Source of the DNA: Chiridota heheva
Taxonomy: Eukaryota; Echinodermata; Holothuroidea; Apodida; Chiridotidae
Length of the DNA: 64,000 nucleotides
Direction: 5' to 3'
NCBI GenBank assembly: GCA_020152595.1
Contig: JAIGNY010000918.1
Coordinates: 489,501-553,500 of the forward strand
This document shows positions 22,922 to 34,699 of the stretch, piece by piece (the stretch's first letter is position 1; each line of letters starts with the position of its first letter). A model generated the notes under the pieces. The model ran no database searches, had not been told where the DNA came from, and saw nothing but the letters and a program-made list of their open reading frames with translations. The translations under genes were made by a program, and so were the position numbers.

Positions 22922-24312
22922 GCGTGCATGGTTTTTCCCTGTCAGTTTCAAAAACTAAAACCAGTTTTAACCAGAAAACCAGTTTTTCACCCATACTGTA
23001 AACAAGCTTTAAACATAAAGTGCATTACAGTAACTACATGCACTATTATATGATAGCAGCTGACGATGTTTATATTACAGTATTTTCTGTAAATAATGTT
23101 GAAAATGATAACGGAGGCATTGATGAATAAAATGTATTAATAAACTTTAATGTTTGTTTGCGTGTAAGGTGATTACATTACCCCATTTGCCCCTCAAATG
23201 ATGCTGATTTTAGCCCTTTGTCAGTCTAGGTCTAAAAGGCATTCAACAGTTCAGTTCCTGATGTCCCAAGCCAGTCACGTAAAAAGTTGTGAAAAAGGCC
23301 ATGTCGACAGGGCATTTATATGCCCTTGTTTGCTCACAATTTCTATTCATAGTTATGATTTCAATTTTCTTTCATGTAAAAAGGAAAGAAATTTGTCTAA
23401 TAGTTGTAAAACAGATACAAATTAAGCCTCTAAATACATCATCTTACGATGCAATGCTAGCCATCCGCCACCGTATACTTGATCACGCAGTTGCAATTAC
23501 AATTGTTGCTGATTTGCATATAGGCTATGGCAGAAAAGATTTACAGTTGAGATTCCACCCACTTGATACCCAACAATTCTTTGAAACATTAACAATGGCC
23601 AGGCTGTGGCTTCTATTTGAAAAAATATATAGTTTAACCAAAAGAAAAAGAAAAAAATCATCAATCAAGCATACCTCTCTGTTATTTTCCAAGTTCAAAA
23701 ATCATTCTTGTTATGCTTTTACTTTAAATTGGCCACGTTTGTGCATCACGGTGACATTTTCTATTATACTTTATAAGCCACCAAAGGGTCCCGCTCAATA
23801 GCCTAAAATGGTATTCGCCTTCTTCGCGATCTCTAAAACTGCGCGAACGGGAGTGTAATTAGGCAGAAAAGGAAAATGCCCGCTAATGAACAGTAGTGTC
23901 CCACTCCCCACCAAATTTGTATTTTCTTCATCAAAATGAAAAAATACAAGTGTATTACCTGCAATCTCTACACGAATAATATGATACGTAATTTTAATAC
24001 ATGATTAAATATTTAACTGAATTACATTGTATACCATACTTAAACTGGATCTTGTTTCAGCAAGGAGCTATGAAAGACTTTCTTTTTACAACACCAACTA
24101 AAAGCAAAACATCTATAAACCCACTCCACTTTAAACCAATAAAATCATTTGAGCTTGTACCCCCAAGCAAAACCCAACGTGACTTTGGGTAAATTACATA
24201 GAACACGTGATTGGAACGTAAGATTCCTTCGCTAGTACTATTATAAGTAAAAATAATTACAGGGGAACGGAAGAAAAGTTTCAAAATAAAATGCTTGAAG
24301 GAATACAAACTT
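22922..24312. mobile_element. Family B element, copy 1 (partial)
   Basis: Begins GCGTGCATGGTTTTTCCCTG and shares with 41,104-42,150: ACCAGTTTTAACCAGAAAAC, GATAACGGAGGCATTG, CCCCTCAAATGATGC, CCAATAAAATCATTTGAGCTTGTACCCC and GGAAGATTCC..GCTAG. A 170-codon frame at 23,289-23,801 is broken in the other copy, so it is not a conserved gene. The right end is replaced by the 18-bp array. Confidence 0.6.
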
Positions 24313-25462
24313 TGAACGGATGATGGTAGGTGAACGGATGATGGTAGGTGAACGGATGATGGTAGGTGAACGGATGATGGTAGGTGAACGGATGATGGTA
24401 GGTGAACGGATGATGGTAGGTGAACGGTTGATGGTAGGTGAACGGATGATGGTAGGTGAACGGATGATGGTAGGTGAACGAATGATGATAGGTGAACGGA
24501 TGATGGTAGGTGAACGGATGATGGTAGATGAACGGATGATGGTAGGTGAACGGAAGATGGTAGGTGAACGGATGATGGTAGGTGAACGGATGATGGTAGG
24601 TGAACGGGATGATGGGAACGGATGATGGTAGGTGAACGGATGATGGTAGGTGAACGGATGATGGTAGGTGAACGGATGATGGTAGGTGAACGGATGATGG
24701 TAGGTGAACGGATGATGGTAGGTGAACGGATGATGGTAGGTGAACGGATGATGGTAGGTGAACGGAAGATGGTCGGTGAACGGAAGATGGTCGGTGAACG
24801 GATGATGGTCGGTGAACGGATGATGGTAGGTGAGATAGTAGGTGAACGATGATGGTAGGTGAACGGATGATGGTGGTGAACGGATGATGGTAGGTGAACG
24901 GATGATGGTAGGTGAACGGATGATGGTAGGTGAACGGATGATGGTAGGTGAACGGATGATGGTAGGTGAACGGATGATGGATGGTAGGTGAACGGATGAT
25001 GGTAGGTGAACGGATGATGGTGAACGGATGATGGTAGGTGAACGGATGATGGTAGGTGAACGGATGATGGTAGGTGAACGGATGATGGTAGGTGAACGGA
25101 TGATGGTAGGTGAACGGATGATGGTAGGTGAACGGATGATGGTAGGTGAACGGATGATGGTAGGTGAACGGATGATGGTAGGTGAACGGATGATGGTAGG
25201 TGAACGGATGATGGTAGGTGAACGGATGATGGTAGGTGAACGGATGATGGTAGGTGAACGGATGTAGGTGAACGGATGATGGTAGGTGAACGGATGATGG
25301 TAGGTGAACGGGAGATGGTAGGTGAACGGGGATGGTAGGTGAACGGGGATGGTAGGTGAACGGGGATGGTAGGTAAATGGGGATGGTATGTGAATGGGGA
25401 ATGGTAGGTGAATGGGGGGAGGGGGTGGTAGGTCAATGGGGTGGTGGGTGAATGGTAGGTCA
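24313..25462. repeat. 18-bp minisatellite array (~60 units)
   Basis: Unit GTGAACGGATGATGGTAG, near-perfect over about 1.15 kb, with scattered single-base variants (ATGATAG, AAGATGGTC) and indels that break the period near 24,605, 24,835 and 24,985. Because 18 is a multiple of three, it creates frames of repeating MMVGER (plus) and HLPSSV/RSPTII (minus). These are artefacts. At the right edge units shorten to AACGGGGATGGTAGGT and the motif inverts at 25,455-25,473. Confidence 0.95.
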
Positions 25463-26453
25463 CCTACCATATACTACCATCAACCCACCTTTTGCCATCC
25501 ACTCATCTACCAAATATACTATCAACCAGCTCATCATTCCAATCTTCACTATAACCTCCACTCACTCCATTGCACTACAGCCCCCTCCCACCCTTAACCT
25601 AAATTTGACACACTTCCAATAGAAACATGCTGAAATTTTTTCTCCTTCATATAAACCAATCTACCCTCTTATCTACCATATCAGAATGGAAATTCATTGC
25701 AGATTAACTTGGAGTTTATGTTTCCACTCTTTTTAGTAAAACCTTAGGGGCCGCGTCAAAAAGGCTTTATGCGACCATCAAAAAGGCTTTAAGCGACAGT
25801 CACCTGACCAACGGTAGACCAGTTGTGGATGGAGCCCAACATTAAATAGCATACAGTTGCCTATTGAATCAATGTCAACACAAGAAACACGCATCCACAC
25901 ATTCACTCTTAGTTTGCACACACTGAATGCACTGTACAATGTGTGTGAAAATCTCTTTTGTTTGCCCATGGTGCCTTGGTGAAAATATCAATTTTGTTTT
26001 GAATTGGACTTCCTGAAGTGGCATGTACTTGTAGCTACATATACTGTATATGCATATAAACTTTTGCAAGTTCAATCTGTGTTCTCTTATAGTGTAGTTA
26101 GAAGGCCTACATTACAAGTGTTTCACAGGCTTTGATAAATCACATAAAATATTATAAACATACAGATAGTGATCGATGCTGGTTTTACGCCTCTTCACTC
26201 TATAAAGTAGCCCTACTTGTTTTAATGCCAATCATTATCTAGATGAATTTAACTACCCTTTTTTTTTCACAGAGCATATAAATTTACAAAAGCATTTGTT
26301 GTTTTTACCTACCAAGGGTAATTAGAAAATAAATTAGTTTGTGTGTTTTATTTTTTCTTTCCATAAAGTTTATTTCAGTACAGCCAGAAAAAGACAAGAA
26401 AAACGAGACTTATTAATTCATATTCGACATAATTTCTTCAAAAATAAAATTAA
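25463..26453. other. Anonymous sequence after the array
   Basis: 25,463-25,600 is CCATC/CTACC-rich, like the opposite strand of the preceding array. 25,755-25,800 has a two-unit 23-bp repeat (GCG.C..TCAAAAAGGCTTTA). A CAG|GTGACT word on the minus strand near 25,800 was considered as a donor, but no exon is supported. Confidence 0.4.
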
Positions 26454-26484
26454 AATAATAATGATAATGATATGATAATGATAA

Positions 26485-26536
<52 letters not shown>
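26454..26536. repeat. AAT/ATAATG microsatellite
   Basis: ATAATGAT-type units grade into about 14 perfect AAT trinucleotides. Confidence 0.95.
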
Positions 26537-26539
<3 letters not shown>

Positions 26540-28984
26540 TAAACAAAAACATTTGTTCCTAATCTAATTCATAGGCCTAAAAAAAGAAACACAAGGGGGT
26601 AGGAAAATAAAGCTCCCATTTTTACCATAAATATTCTTACCCATACAATATGTAGGTTTAAGAAGGTGGGGGGGGGGGGGAGGATATTTCATTCTTAAAA
26701 TGTACATTTGGTCCCTCTTATTTTATCTTCGCATGTAGGCTTACATGTATGTCCAAGATACTGCTTTGTGGCAATGGGTTCCTCTACAAGTATATAGAAA
26801 CACCATGTACAAACTGAATTTTAATATAATTGGCAATGCAGGAGCAAAGTCACAAATTCATATTTTCTTACTGAAATTGGGTGGGAAAAACCATGAGATA
26901 CAAACAATTTCTCATAAAAATATGAAGAAAAAAAAGTGGGGTTACACTCCCCACCCTCCCTCTTTGCTTTCCCTTAACGGATATCCCTCCACGAAACTGA
27001 CATTTACTAACCCCTTTATACATCTTTCAAAATACCCCCTGTTAATTGACCTCACACCAAACATCTCTTTTAAATTAAAATATTAAGCATTTCCCCACGA
27101 TGTAATGGAAACTTCCCATGTCATGCAAGCGCATAATGAAACCAATCCAGGCACTGCAATATTAGAAATGGTCCTAAATATTCATACGCTTGCAAATAGG
27201 CTTTGGGACCCAGGGTGATGATAACATTATAAGTTATGATAATCTTAAGGCGATGTTAATCAGCATTAATTATAAAATCTTGCTTTGTTGATGTATTCGT
27301 AGAGAATAAGAATCATTTGATAATAAAGACTTGCTTCTACCGTTCAAATATAGGCAATTTCAAACGGACTTGCATGTTTAATGAGCAATGTTACAACCAC
27401 AGTATTGCGATATCGCCACGTGGTAGTTAGTTTACCCTGACCATAAGATCTGGAACTAACCTACTTTGCGTAATATAAGACCAGCTCCCACCTGTACCTA
27501 AAACTTACATTCATACACAAAGTGATACATTCCTTGTGTACTTGATACCCTGGGATTCATTCTATCGACAATGCGCTAGCGTCAATGTGTTTAGGTGTTA
27601 AAATAGTATGCATTATATGACTGAAAACAGGCAGAATTATCATGGTTTTGATTGCATTTGTCCCAAAACGTTGAAATTTTGTTATTTTTAGATTACAATA
27701 CATATAAACCCCATTAGCTCTTGAGAAAAACTGCTTTGGTATAAAATCTTCTGGGACTAAATTATATCAAACAATAACATTATCCATGTAACTCATTATC
27801 TGAGAAAACTTTCGACATGGCCCAGATTTTTGTTAGCATATGATACATAGAGAATACCAAGCCCCGCCTCCCTCAACCTTAATTGTGTTACAAGGTACCA
27901 GATTTTAAGATAATAATTTTGTTGGCAAACCAGAACTAAGTTTTTGTAACCCGAATACGACTGGGTGAGCTAGGGCAATTGTTTAACATTATTTGCTCTA
28001 TATTTCTGTATAGAGTGAATATTTGTGGAAGAATATTACTGGAAGTACAGTGGGCCTATCTTGTACTTTGAGTTTCTGACTTAAGTAACGCATCCCACCT
28101 AACTTTCGGTAAAAACTTCCCACCCTTGACAATACCAGTGAGATAAAGGACCTGAACACTCAAGTTCTCATAGGCGCAGATCACAGGGGCAAGAAAATAA
28201 TCACACCCCCCCCCCCCCCACCCCATCCCCTCATATTACATTTGTAAATTTTGTATATTGCATGGCATTTGGAGGTAGGATGTAAGCTACAAAACAAAGA
28301 GCTCCACAATCTCGAATGTCTGAGTGTGAATGAAATCATAAAGATTTGGTTTTATTATAGAAAACACACCTTGACAAACACTAATCGAATGCAATATAAC
28401 ATGCATGGTAGGATAATTATGATGAAAATAAAAACAAAAAAAGCAGATTTCTGCTTAAAATTAAAAGAAATTATATCAAGGAACAGAACTGAAAACAATG
28501 TTAAATTTGAAAAAATTCAAACATCTGAAAATTTAATAAGTGGGAAAGTCAAACGAAACAATGCAATTCCTTCGATCTTTGATTTTTTAAAGTTGAGGGT
28601 GGAATAAAATAAAATAAGAAGAAACCAACTTCAAAACTTCAACAACCACTTCTTCCGTGTTTTTAGAAATTGGTATATTTAAAACTAAAAATGGGTAAAG
28701 CAAATCAAAAGTTCAACTCAATCAAGTGAAAAATGGGAACAAACAAAAAAGAACGATATGGAAACCTAATTGCAATTTCAGAATATGAAGTTTAATTACG
28801 GGCAGGAGCCGATGTAAAAAATTCAAACTTGAGTATATAGACTGGTGGATATAAAACAAGGCTGAAGAATCCAACAAAACATTGATTTTTGACATTCAAG
28901 TCTTTTTTTTTTCAAAATATAGTTAACTTCATAATCATAAGCTCTTGATATTTTTTAATTTCTAATATTCCATCTTCATTTTTT
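26537..28984. other. Anonymous AT-rich sequence
   Basis: No gene recognised. G-run at 26,668-26,680 and C-run at 28,205-28,219. A 118-codon plus frame at 28,251-28,607 is lysine/asparagine-rich, has no motif I recognise and follows the C-run, so it is most likely chance in AT-rich DNA. Confidence 0.4.
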
Positions 28985-29060
28985 ATAGATATATATTTTC
29001 TTAAATAGATGTTATAATTTTGTATAGATATATATTTTCTTAAATAGATGTTATAGTGTA
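28985..29060. repeat. ~42-bp tandem duplication
   Basis: TATAGATATATATTTTCTTAAATAGATGTTATA occurs twice, joined by ATTTTG. A G-run follows at 29,080-29,090. Confidence 0.8.
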
Positions 29061-31685
29061 TGAGGTTAAAGGGAGAGGGAGGGGGGGGGAGCAAAGGGAT
29101 TGAAAAAGTAGATCTTCTACCAAAAAATATGGAGAAGCAAGATATACAAATAACTCATAAGTAATGATAAGTTTCCACAGAAATATCAATATTTCTGAAG
29201 GATCTCTAATTCAATTGCTTATTGGAGAAGGAAAATGGGTGGGGTTTATTTCCTTTGAAATTAATTTCTTATGTGTGAAGAAAACGTGTTTGTTTTGGGC
29301 CAATTCAATCAAACCAGGATCAAAGCAAATCGGAAAGACATGTGAATGAAATGGCTGAATGGGAGTCACTTTTGTACATCTAGAAAAGTAGAAGATTTTA
29401 CGATAAAAAGGTCATGTGAGAGAATTTTTTTATTTATTTTTTTGGGGAAGGGGGATTTATTGTTTTCAATATTCTCACTCACCTATTTACAGTTTTCATT
29501 TAAACCCCAGGTCGTACCCGTAACATTTCACAATCGCTCCTTAAATTGCCTAGTCTAAAGATTCAGGGCCATGTATGATGTAATATTACATACGGTAATG
29601 AGCAAGAGTCCCTCGCACATGTCTGATTTATGACACTACACCCAAAACTTTCTTTTTGCATTGAAACACGTGTTAATTCATCCAGTCAAGTCAGTAAAAA
29701 AAGACAATCTACTTTTATTTCGGCTTGATTCTACTGTAACTTAAACAGTAAAAAAAAATAATGTAAAAAGAATGAAGAGGTATAACATTCAATTACTGAT
29801 TTATCATCATTAATGCATATCAATGGCAACAGCGAAAAGCACATTTTGCATAGAAGAAAGTGTTTCATAAAGACTGATAAATGCTATAATTTGAAGGGTA
29901 ATTTACAGGGTGATTTCGTGATTGTCATATTTTTGATTTGATTTCTTCTTGTTCACATTTCTTTTGTAAGTTTCTTTTAATAGGATTTGAACCTTTTGAG
30001 CCTGTGCGTGGATCTCTGATAAAAAGATGACACCAACCAATTGTACATCAATAAAAGACAAAATCTAAAGAAGTTTGGAAGTATCTGCTAAATTTGTATC
30101 TACCCAATGATGCTTTCACACACAAATAACAGCAGTTGTATGAAAGTATTATCTGAATTCCAGCAAAAAATAAACCTAAGGTCTGGAGCAGTCTAAAATA
30201 CAAACTACTTCATAGATAGATCGTTACAATAAAAGACCTGTCCCCAGGAGACTTGAATGTTGTCATTAGTTTCTTTAGGCTCTGAAGACAATGATACATG
30301 TAAGTAAAGCGTGACTAGTGATGCATAAAACAGCTTAAACATTCTTAAATCCCTGTTATTCTGTGACATTTGATCTTTTCGTAGATGAACTTCACTTCAC
30401 TCTCTGCACATGATTTTCCAATACTAGTTTATTTTCCTGTGTGTGAATGTTTATTTAGAATTTTGTTCGTAAGGTTACTGTTTCAAAGTTGTAACTTAGT
30501 TCTTGGGTTAACCTATTGTTGTGTTGACCAGGAAACTATGAACTTTCGGAAATAATAAAGTTGCTTGTAACAAAAAACCTCAGGCCGAAAAGAATATCTA
30601 GTGAGAAAAACTTGGAAGTGATCACAAAATGCAGTTTGTAAGATCTAAAAGGTTTCTTCCTGATTTCCATCCCTATATTTAGATTTTTTGTTCCCTCAAG
30701 ACTTTGCACAAGTTCAATCGTACAATACTGTCTGTACCTTACCTGTGCATTGTGAAGTATAACAGTATCTCTCTATCGTTAGTGCAGTAAAACTAACAGG
30801 CAATTTGTTCTTGCCTTCAAGAAAAGTTCATTAATAGGGCCATTCTGCAGTCCGTCACGTAATTCACAGACTGTGGAGTGGTCCTAGCAGATCCCTGGGA
30901 AAATCACAAACATGAAACAACGAGATCTCTGCTAATTCTGAAACTTTCAATGCATGAGCATGCAAAGTCCACAGAGCTTTCAGGATTTAGATTTCCATTT
31001 GTTTTCAATTGCATCATTGGTATCACAACCCAGTCTTGTTTTTTTCTTGGTTTTTTTCTGTCAATGATAACTCCATAAAAAAAAAGCTACAATAATAACC
31101 AAAATTACATGGGGCAAATCTTCATGCCACTTGATGAAATGCTGAAAGCCACTTTTTCCCATGATTGTTGCTACAGCACATGCATAACAATATTTTGATG
31201 TACGGTATATGCGACATATATAAGCGCTTATAACAATAAGCAGTGCAGCCTACAAAGGATGCATACCCTAAAGTTTCAATGTGAAACGTGTCATGAAAAA
31301 AGGGTGAGTTAAAAACAACTGTTTATATATGTGTCGGCATTGCTCGTATATAATTTTTGCACAAACAACATTTGGGCATATGTAAGTTAAAAAGAAGAAA
31401 ATCAGAAAAAAGGAAAACAATGCACCGCGGAAGAGAAACCAGAGAAAGAAATCTCACGTGGTTCTGATGCTAACTTTGGATTAGAAATATTTTTTGTTAT
31501 CATATATCTTTAAATGTTGTGTTCTTACGCTTTTAGTTTATTTATCATACTCTGCCTAACATAAATAATGATGAAGTCAACAACTCAACATTCTATGGGA
31601 TCCTGTATCATCTTTGCTTTTATCAACAGCATCATACCAAATTTGATTTAAATCTGAAATGAGTTTGTGGTTACATGAGCATCAA
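29061..31685. other. Anonymous sequence
   Basis: No repeat family recognised. A minus-strand segment ending at 30,743 before a CAG|GTAAGG donor-like site is open for about 27 codons (including NKLPVSFTALTIERYC), but no acceptor is evident. 30,890-31,040 is open on both strands with no recognised motif. Confidence 0.4.
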
Positions 31686-33371
31686 AAGAATTTCACAGTT
31701 AGAACCTGCTTCTCATTATTATTTATGACATCAGACCAAAAACAATAGGGATCACCTGCAGACACAACACACCCATATACCAAGTATACCATAAATCCAC
31801 TTTAATGATCTTGAGATATCGTGTTTACAAGCTTGTAAACAGAATTTTACATTTAGCCCCGACTACTACTTAATATTTATGATATCAGCACCAAAAACAA
31901 TACGATGTCTACAGTAGAGCTGTGACTGTTTAGCATGTACATGCTACACGCTCACAAATCTTGTAAACGTTTACTACATACTTCATTGCGAGTAATCAAT
32001 TTTCATAGTCATGTCTTGCCGTTAAAAATCAATATGTTCATTCATGATTCAAATCACACACACATTCAGCTGACAAAATTCCAATCAATGACAAACTGTA
32101 AATCCGATTAGCATAATCCTTTTTAAATGTGCCAATCACAAATGCGCAGTAATCACCAATGAATGGGAATATCCTGCACTTTGATTTCGCCGAAATCTGA
32201 GTAATCTAACTTGTAAAATGCACTGCGAATGTGCAGCAGTAAACAGTGAAACTAACAATAGGCCTAACGTTAGGCTATAATGGCATAAGGCTTTAAATCC
32301 CACGCAATCAAGGCCCGTTTTACAAGCTGTTAAATCGACCAAAAAACACTTTAAAATTACTTGATCGTGACAATCAGTACATTTACATGTAAATATTAGC
32401 TGATGAGTCAAATAAATTTTGCAAGGAAGAAAAAATATTGCATAATAAACAAACAGAAAAAGGTTTTAACAGAGCTGAAATTCTGCATGAGTCGCAAAGA
32501 TGGCGGCCATTTTTTCGAGAAGACTAATATTTCAGAACTTCCTGGTGGTGGTGGCGTAGTTTTGAAATGTTTCACGGCGAGGTATATTATAGGCCTAGTA
32601 TGCAAGATTTTCACAAAAGAACTTTGAAAGCCGTAGCGAATAGGACAAAAAAGTTACGCGATGTTGAGTTTAAATGACATTAAAAGGAAGTTATCTGTTC
32701 TTTCTAAACTGAATTTCCATGCATATTTTCAATAAAAATGATGATTTATACTGTAGAAGTAAACTTTCTACGATTTGGAAAGCAAAACTCAGTGTCTATT
32801 TGGGCAATGAAGTCAGTACTTTTGCCATACTGCTTGCTCGATTTCTTTTTTACTTCGCCTCGTAGTTTTGGTGTATTTCCGAAAATTACGGTACTTAATG
32901 CGTGTACATGATACACGCTCGCATTTTTTGGCATGTACACGTTTACTAAAATCCCTAAACGTTCACAGCTCTAGTCTATAGACCACAACACATCCGTACC
33001 AAGTATGACATAAATCCACCTGACTGTTCTTGAGATATTGATTTAAAAGCTTCTTACTAGAATCTTACAATTAGCCCCGCCTACTAATTGATATTCATGA
33101 TACCAGCGCCAAAAACAACACGATATCTACAGACCACAACACATCCAGACCAAGTATGACATAAATCCACCTGACTGTTCTTGAGATATTGGTTCAAAAG
33201 CTTTTTACTAGAATTTTATATTTAGCCCCGCCTACTAATTAATATTCATGACATCACCACCAAAAACAATAGGGATCATCCACAGACCACAACACATTCA
33301 TATACCAAGTATGTCATAAATCCACCACACGGTACTTTGAGATATCGTTTTTACAAGCTAACAATGATAAA
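31686..33371. repeat. ~150-bp GCCCCGCC-TTAATATTCATGA repeats
   Basis: Tandem units carry TTAGCCCCGCCTACTAATT, ATTCATGA(C/T)ATCA, CACCAAAAACAATA, CTACAGACCACAACACATC, CAAGTATGACATAAATCCAC and TTGAGATAT. The last landmarks recur at about 33,000, 33,150 and 33,305 (roughly 150-155 bp apart). The cluster is split at 31,915-32,973 by a hAT-like element. Related units form a second cluster at 60,545-61,600. Confidence 0.8.
31915..32973. mobile_element. hAT-like non-autonomous transposon, copy 1
   Basis: 1,059 bp bounded by inverted ends TAGAGCTGTGACTGTTTAG and (reverse complement of the right end) TAGAGCTGTGAACGTTTAG. Flanking 8-mers GTCTACAG (31,907-31,914) and GTCTATAG (32,974-32,981) differ at one base. 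8-bp duplications and TA.AG-type ends are diagnostic of hAT transposons. No transposase frame exists. The interior has subterminal CGTGTAC/CTACACGCTCGC words, a TAGGCCTAACGTTAGGC palindrome and AAGATGGCGGCCAT (32,498). It interrupts the ~150 bp repeats, and an uninterrupted paralogue of the target exists at about 33,120-33,140. Confidence 0.85.
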
Positions 33372-33471
33372 CAATATTTTTGGTCATATAAAACAGCAAA
33401 ACACATCTGTATTTAAACATTCTGTTTGTACTTTCTACTTGTAAAATATGCTGAGCAGAATGCAGAGATAA

Positions 33472-33700
33472 TATTATTAATTTATGCATACCAACAGGCT
33501 ATCACCTAGCAGGTCCGCAAAAAACATATGAAAACTCGCTCCACTTCGAACCAATAAAATCATTTGAGCTTGTACCCCTAAGCTAATAACAATAATAATA
33601 ATAATGTGGGTCAATTACATACAACACATGATAGGAACGGAAGATTCCGTGGCTTGTCGTAGACTACTACTATGAGTAGTACTGTTGATTTGCAATCAAT
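33472..33700. mobile_element. Family B fragment, copy 3
   Basis: ATAATATTATTAATTTATGCATAC, CAGGCTATCACCTA, CGAACCAATAAAATCATTTG and GGAAGATTCCGTGGCT match 41,937-42,130 and in part 24,115-24,245. An AAT run is inserted at 33,588-33,604. Truncated on both sides. Confidence 0.65.
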
Positions 33701-33893
33701 TTACTAAACGTTTAATTGCCAAAATTTGCGAGTGTTTAACGATTAATCGCAACCAAGATTCACCCAAGACTCTGTAAAAACAAGAAAACTGTGTGGAACT
33801 GGTACAATTCACATACACAAACATACCATGCATTTTCGGACCAAAAATAGGTCATGAATCTCACCATATGCAAATTTAATGTCTTATAATTAC

Positions 33894-33942
33894 CTGTTAG
33901 ACTCACAAAACTAGTGAAAAGATCTTGGAGTTTGGATGACAT
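33894..33942 (-). CDS. Possible first coding exon, unknown protein
   Basis: On the minus strand an ATG at 33,942 opens MSSKLQDLFTSFVSLT and ends in a donor-like ACAG|GTAATTATAAG. An in-frame TGA directly precedes the ATG, so it could only be a start exon. No promoter motif is clear upstream. Unrecognised, and chance is a real alternative. Confidence 0.25.
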
Positions 33943-34054
33943 TCAAACCGGCGTAGAAATAAAATATTTAACAAGAAATGTTGCCTGCTGTCACAAAATA
34001 GTTTTTGTACATTGACCATACCTTAACCTGTAAAATGGCACTTCCCTCTTGTAA

Positions 34055-34232
34055 ATCAATTTTTAGTTCTTAATAAGCGCCAGCAATTTTGAATTTTACA
34101 AGCTGAATTTAAGAAGTTGAATTAGTTCTGGCCATGAACACTCAATCAATTTTAGTTCTTCATAAGCGCCAACAATTTTGAATTTTACAAGCTGAATTTA
34201 AGAAGTTGAATTAGTTCTGGCCATGAACACAC
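34055..34232. repeat. ~84-bp tandem duplication
   Basis: TTTTAGTTCTT.ATAAGCGCCA.CAATTTTGAATTTTACAAGC..GAATTAGTTCTGGCCATGAACAC occurs twice in immediate succession with only a few differences, indicating a recent slippage or unequal exchange. Confidence 0.85.
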
Positions 34233-34699
34233 TGTGGAAAGATTTAAACAATCAATATTCAAGAAAATGAAAAAATTTGCTGATTTTGAATGCCTTTTTC
34301 ATGCATTTTAGGCATAGAGGGGTTTGTTTTCAGTTTATAGCTCAAATCGTACAGGTGACTTTTTCAAATTATCCATTTAACCTTTATCCCAAAGTGTCAT
34401 GTTTTGCATATGCCACTCCATCTAGTCATGATTTTGAGATCCTGACCAATTATTGTCCCTCTACCAAACTATGGTATGACTAATCAATTCCAACCAATTC
34501 CATCCCACTTTCTATCCACTCCCTTATGGAGCAAAACCACAAATATTCTGCCTATTTAGAAGGTTTTGGCCACCTATTTTCTCTGTCTCTTTCTTTGTTG
34601 GCAATCATTGAGATAAGATGTAAATTTGGGCAATGGGAGTTTAAAGACCTGAAAATATATATTTTTGTGAGAACTCTTAGTTCAATGGAATGTTAAGAT

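Noticed and set aside
23289-23801. 170-codon ORF as a gene
   Set aside because: Lies in family B repeat; the homologous part at 41.45-41.75 kb is interrupted by stops and indels.
24057-25470. 468- and 409-codon minus-strand frames rich in HLPSSV / RSPTII
   Set aside because: They are the translated 18-bp minisatellite; the period is a multiple of three so frames stay open. No domain outside the array.
28251-28607. 118-codon plus-strand ORF as a gene
   Set aside because: AT-rich Lys/Asn/Ile composition, no motif, no splice or promoter context.
29470-29540. Exon ending at a strong minus-strand donor TAG|GTGAGTGAG
   Set aside because: All three frames upstream of the donor contain stops close by.
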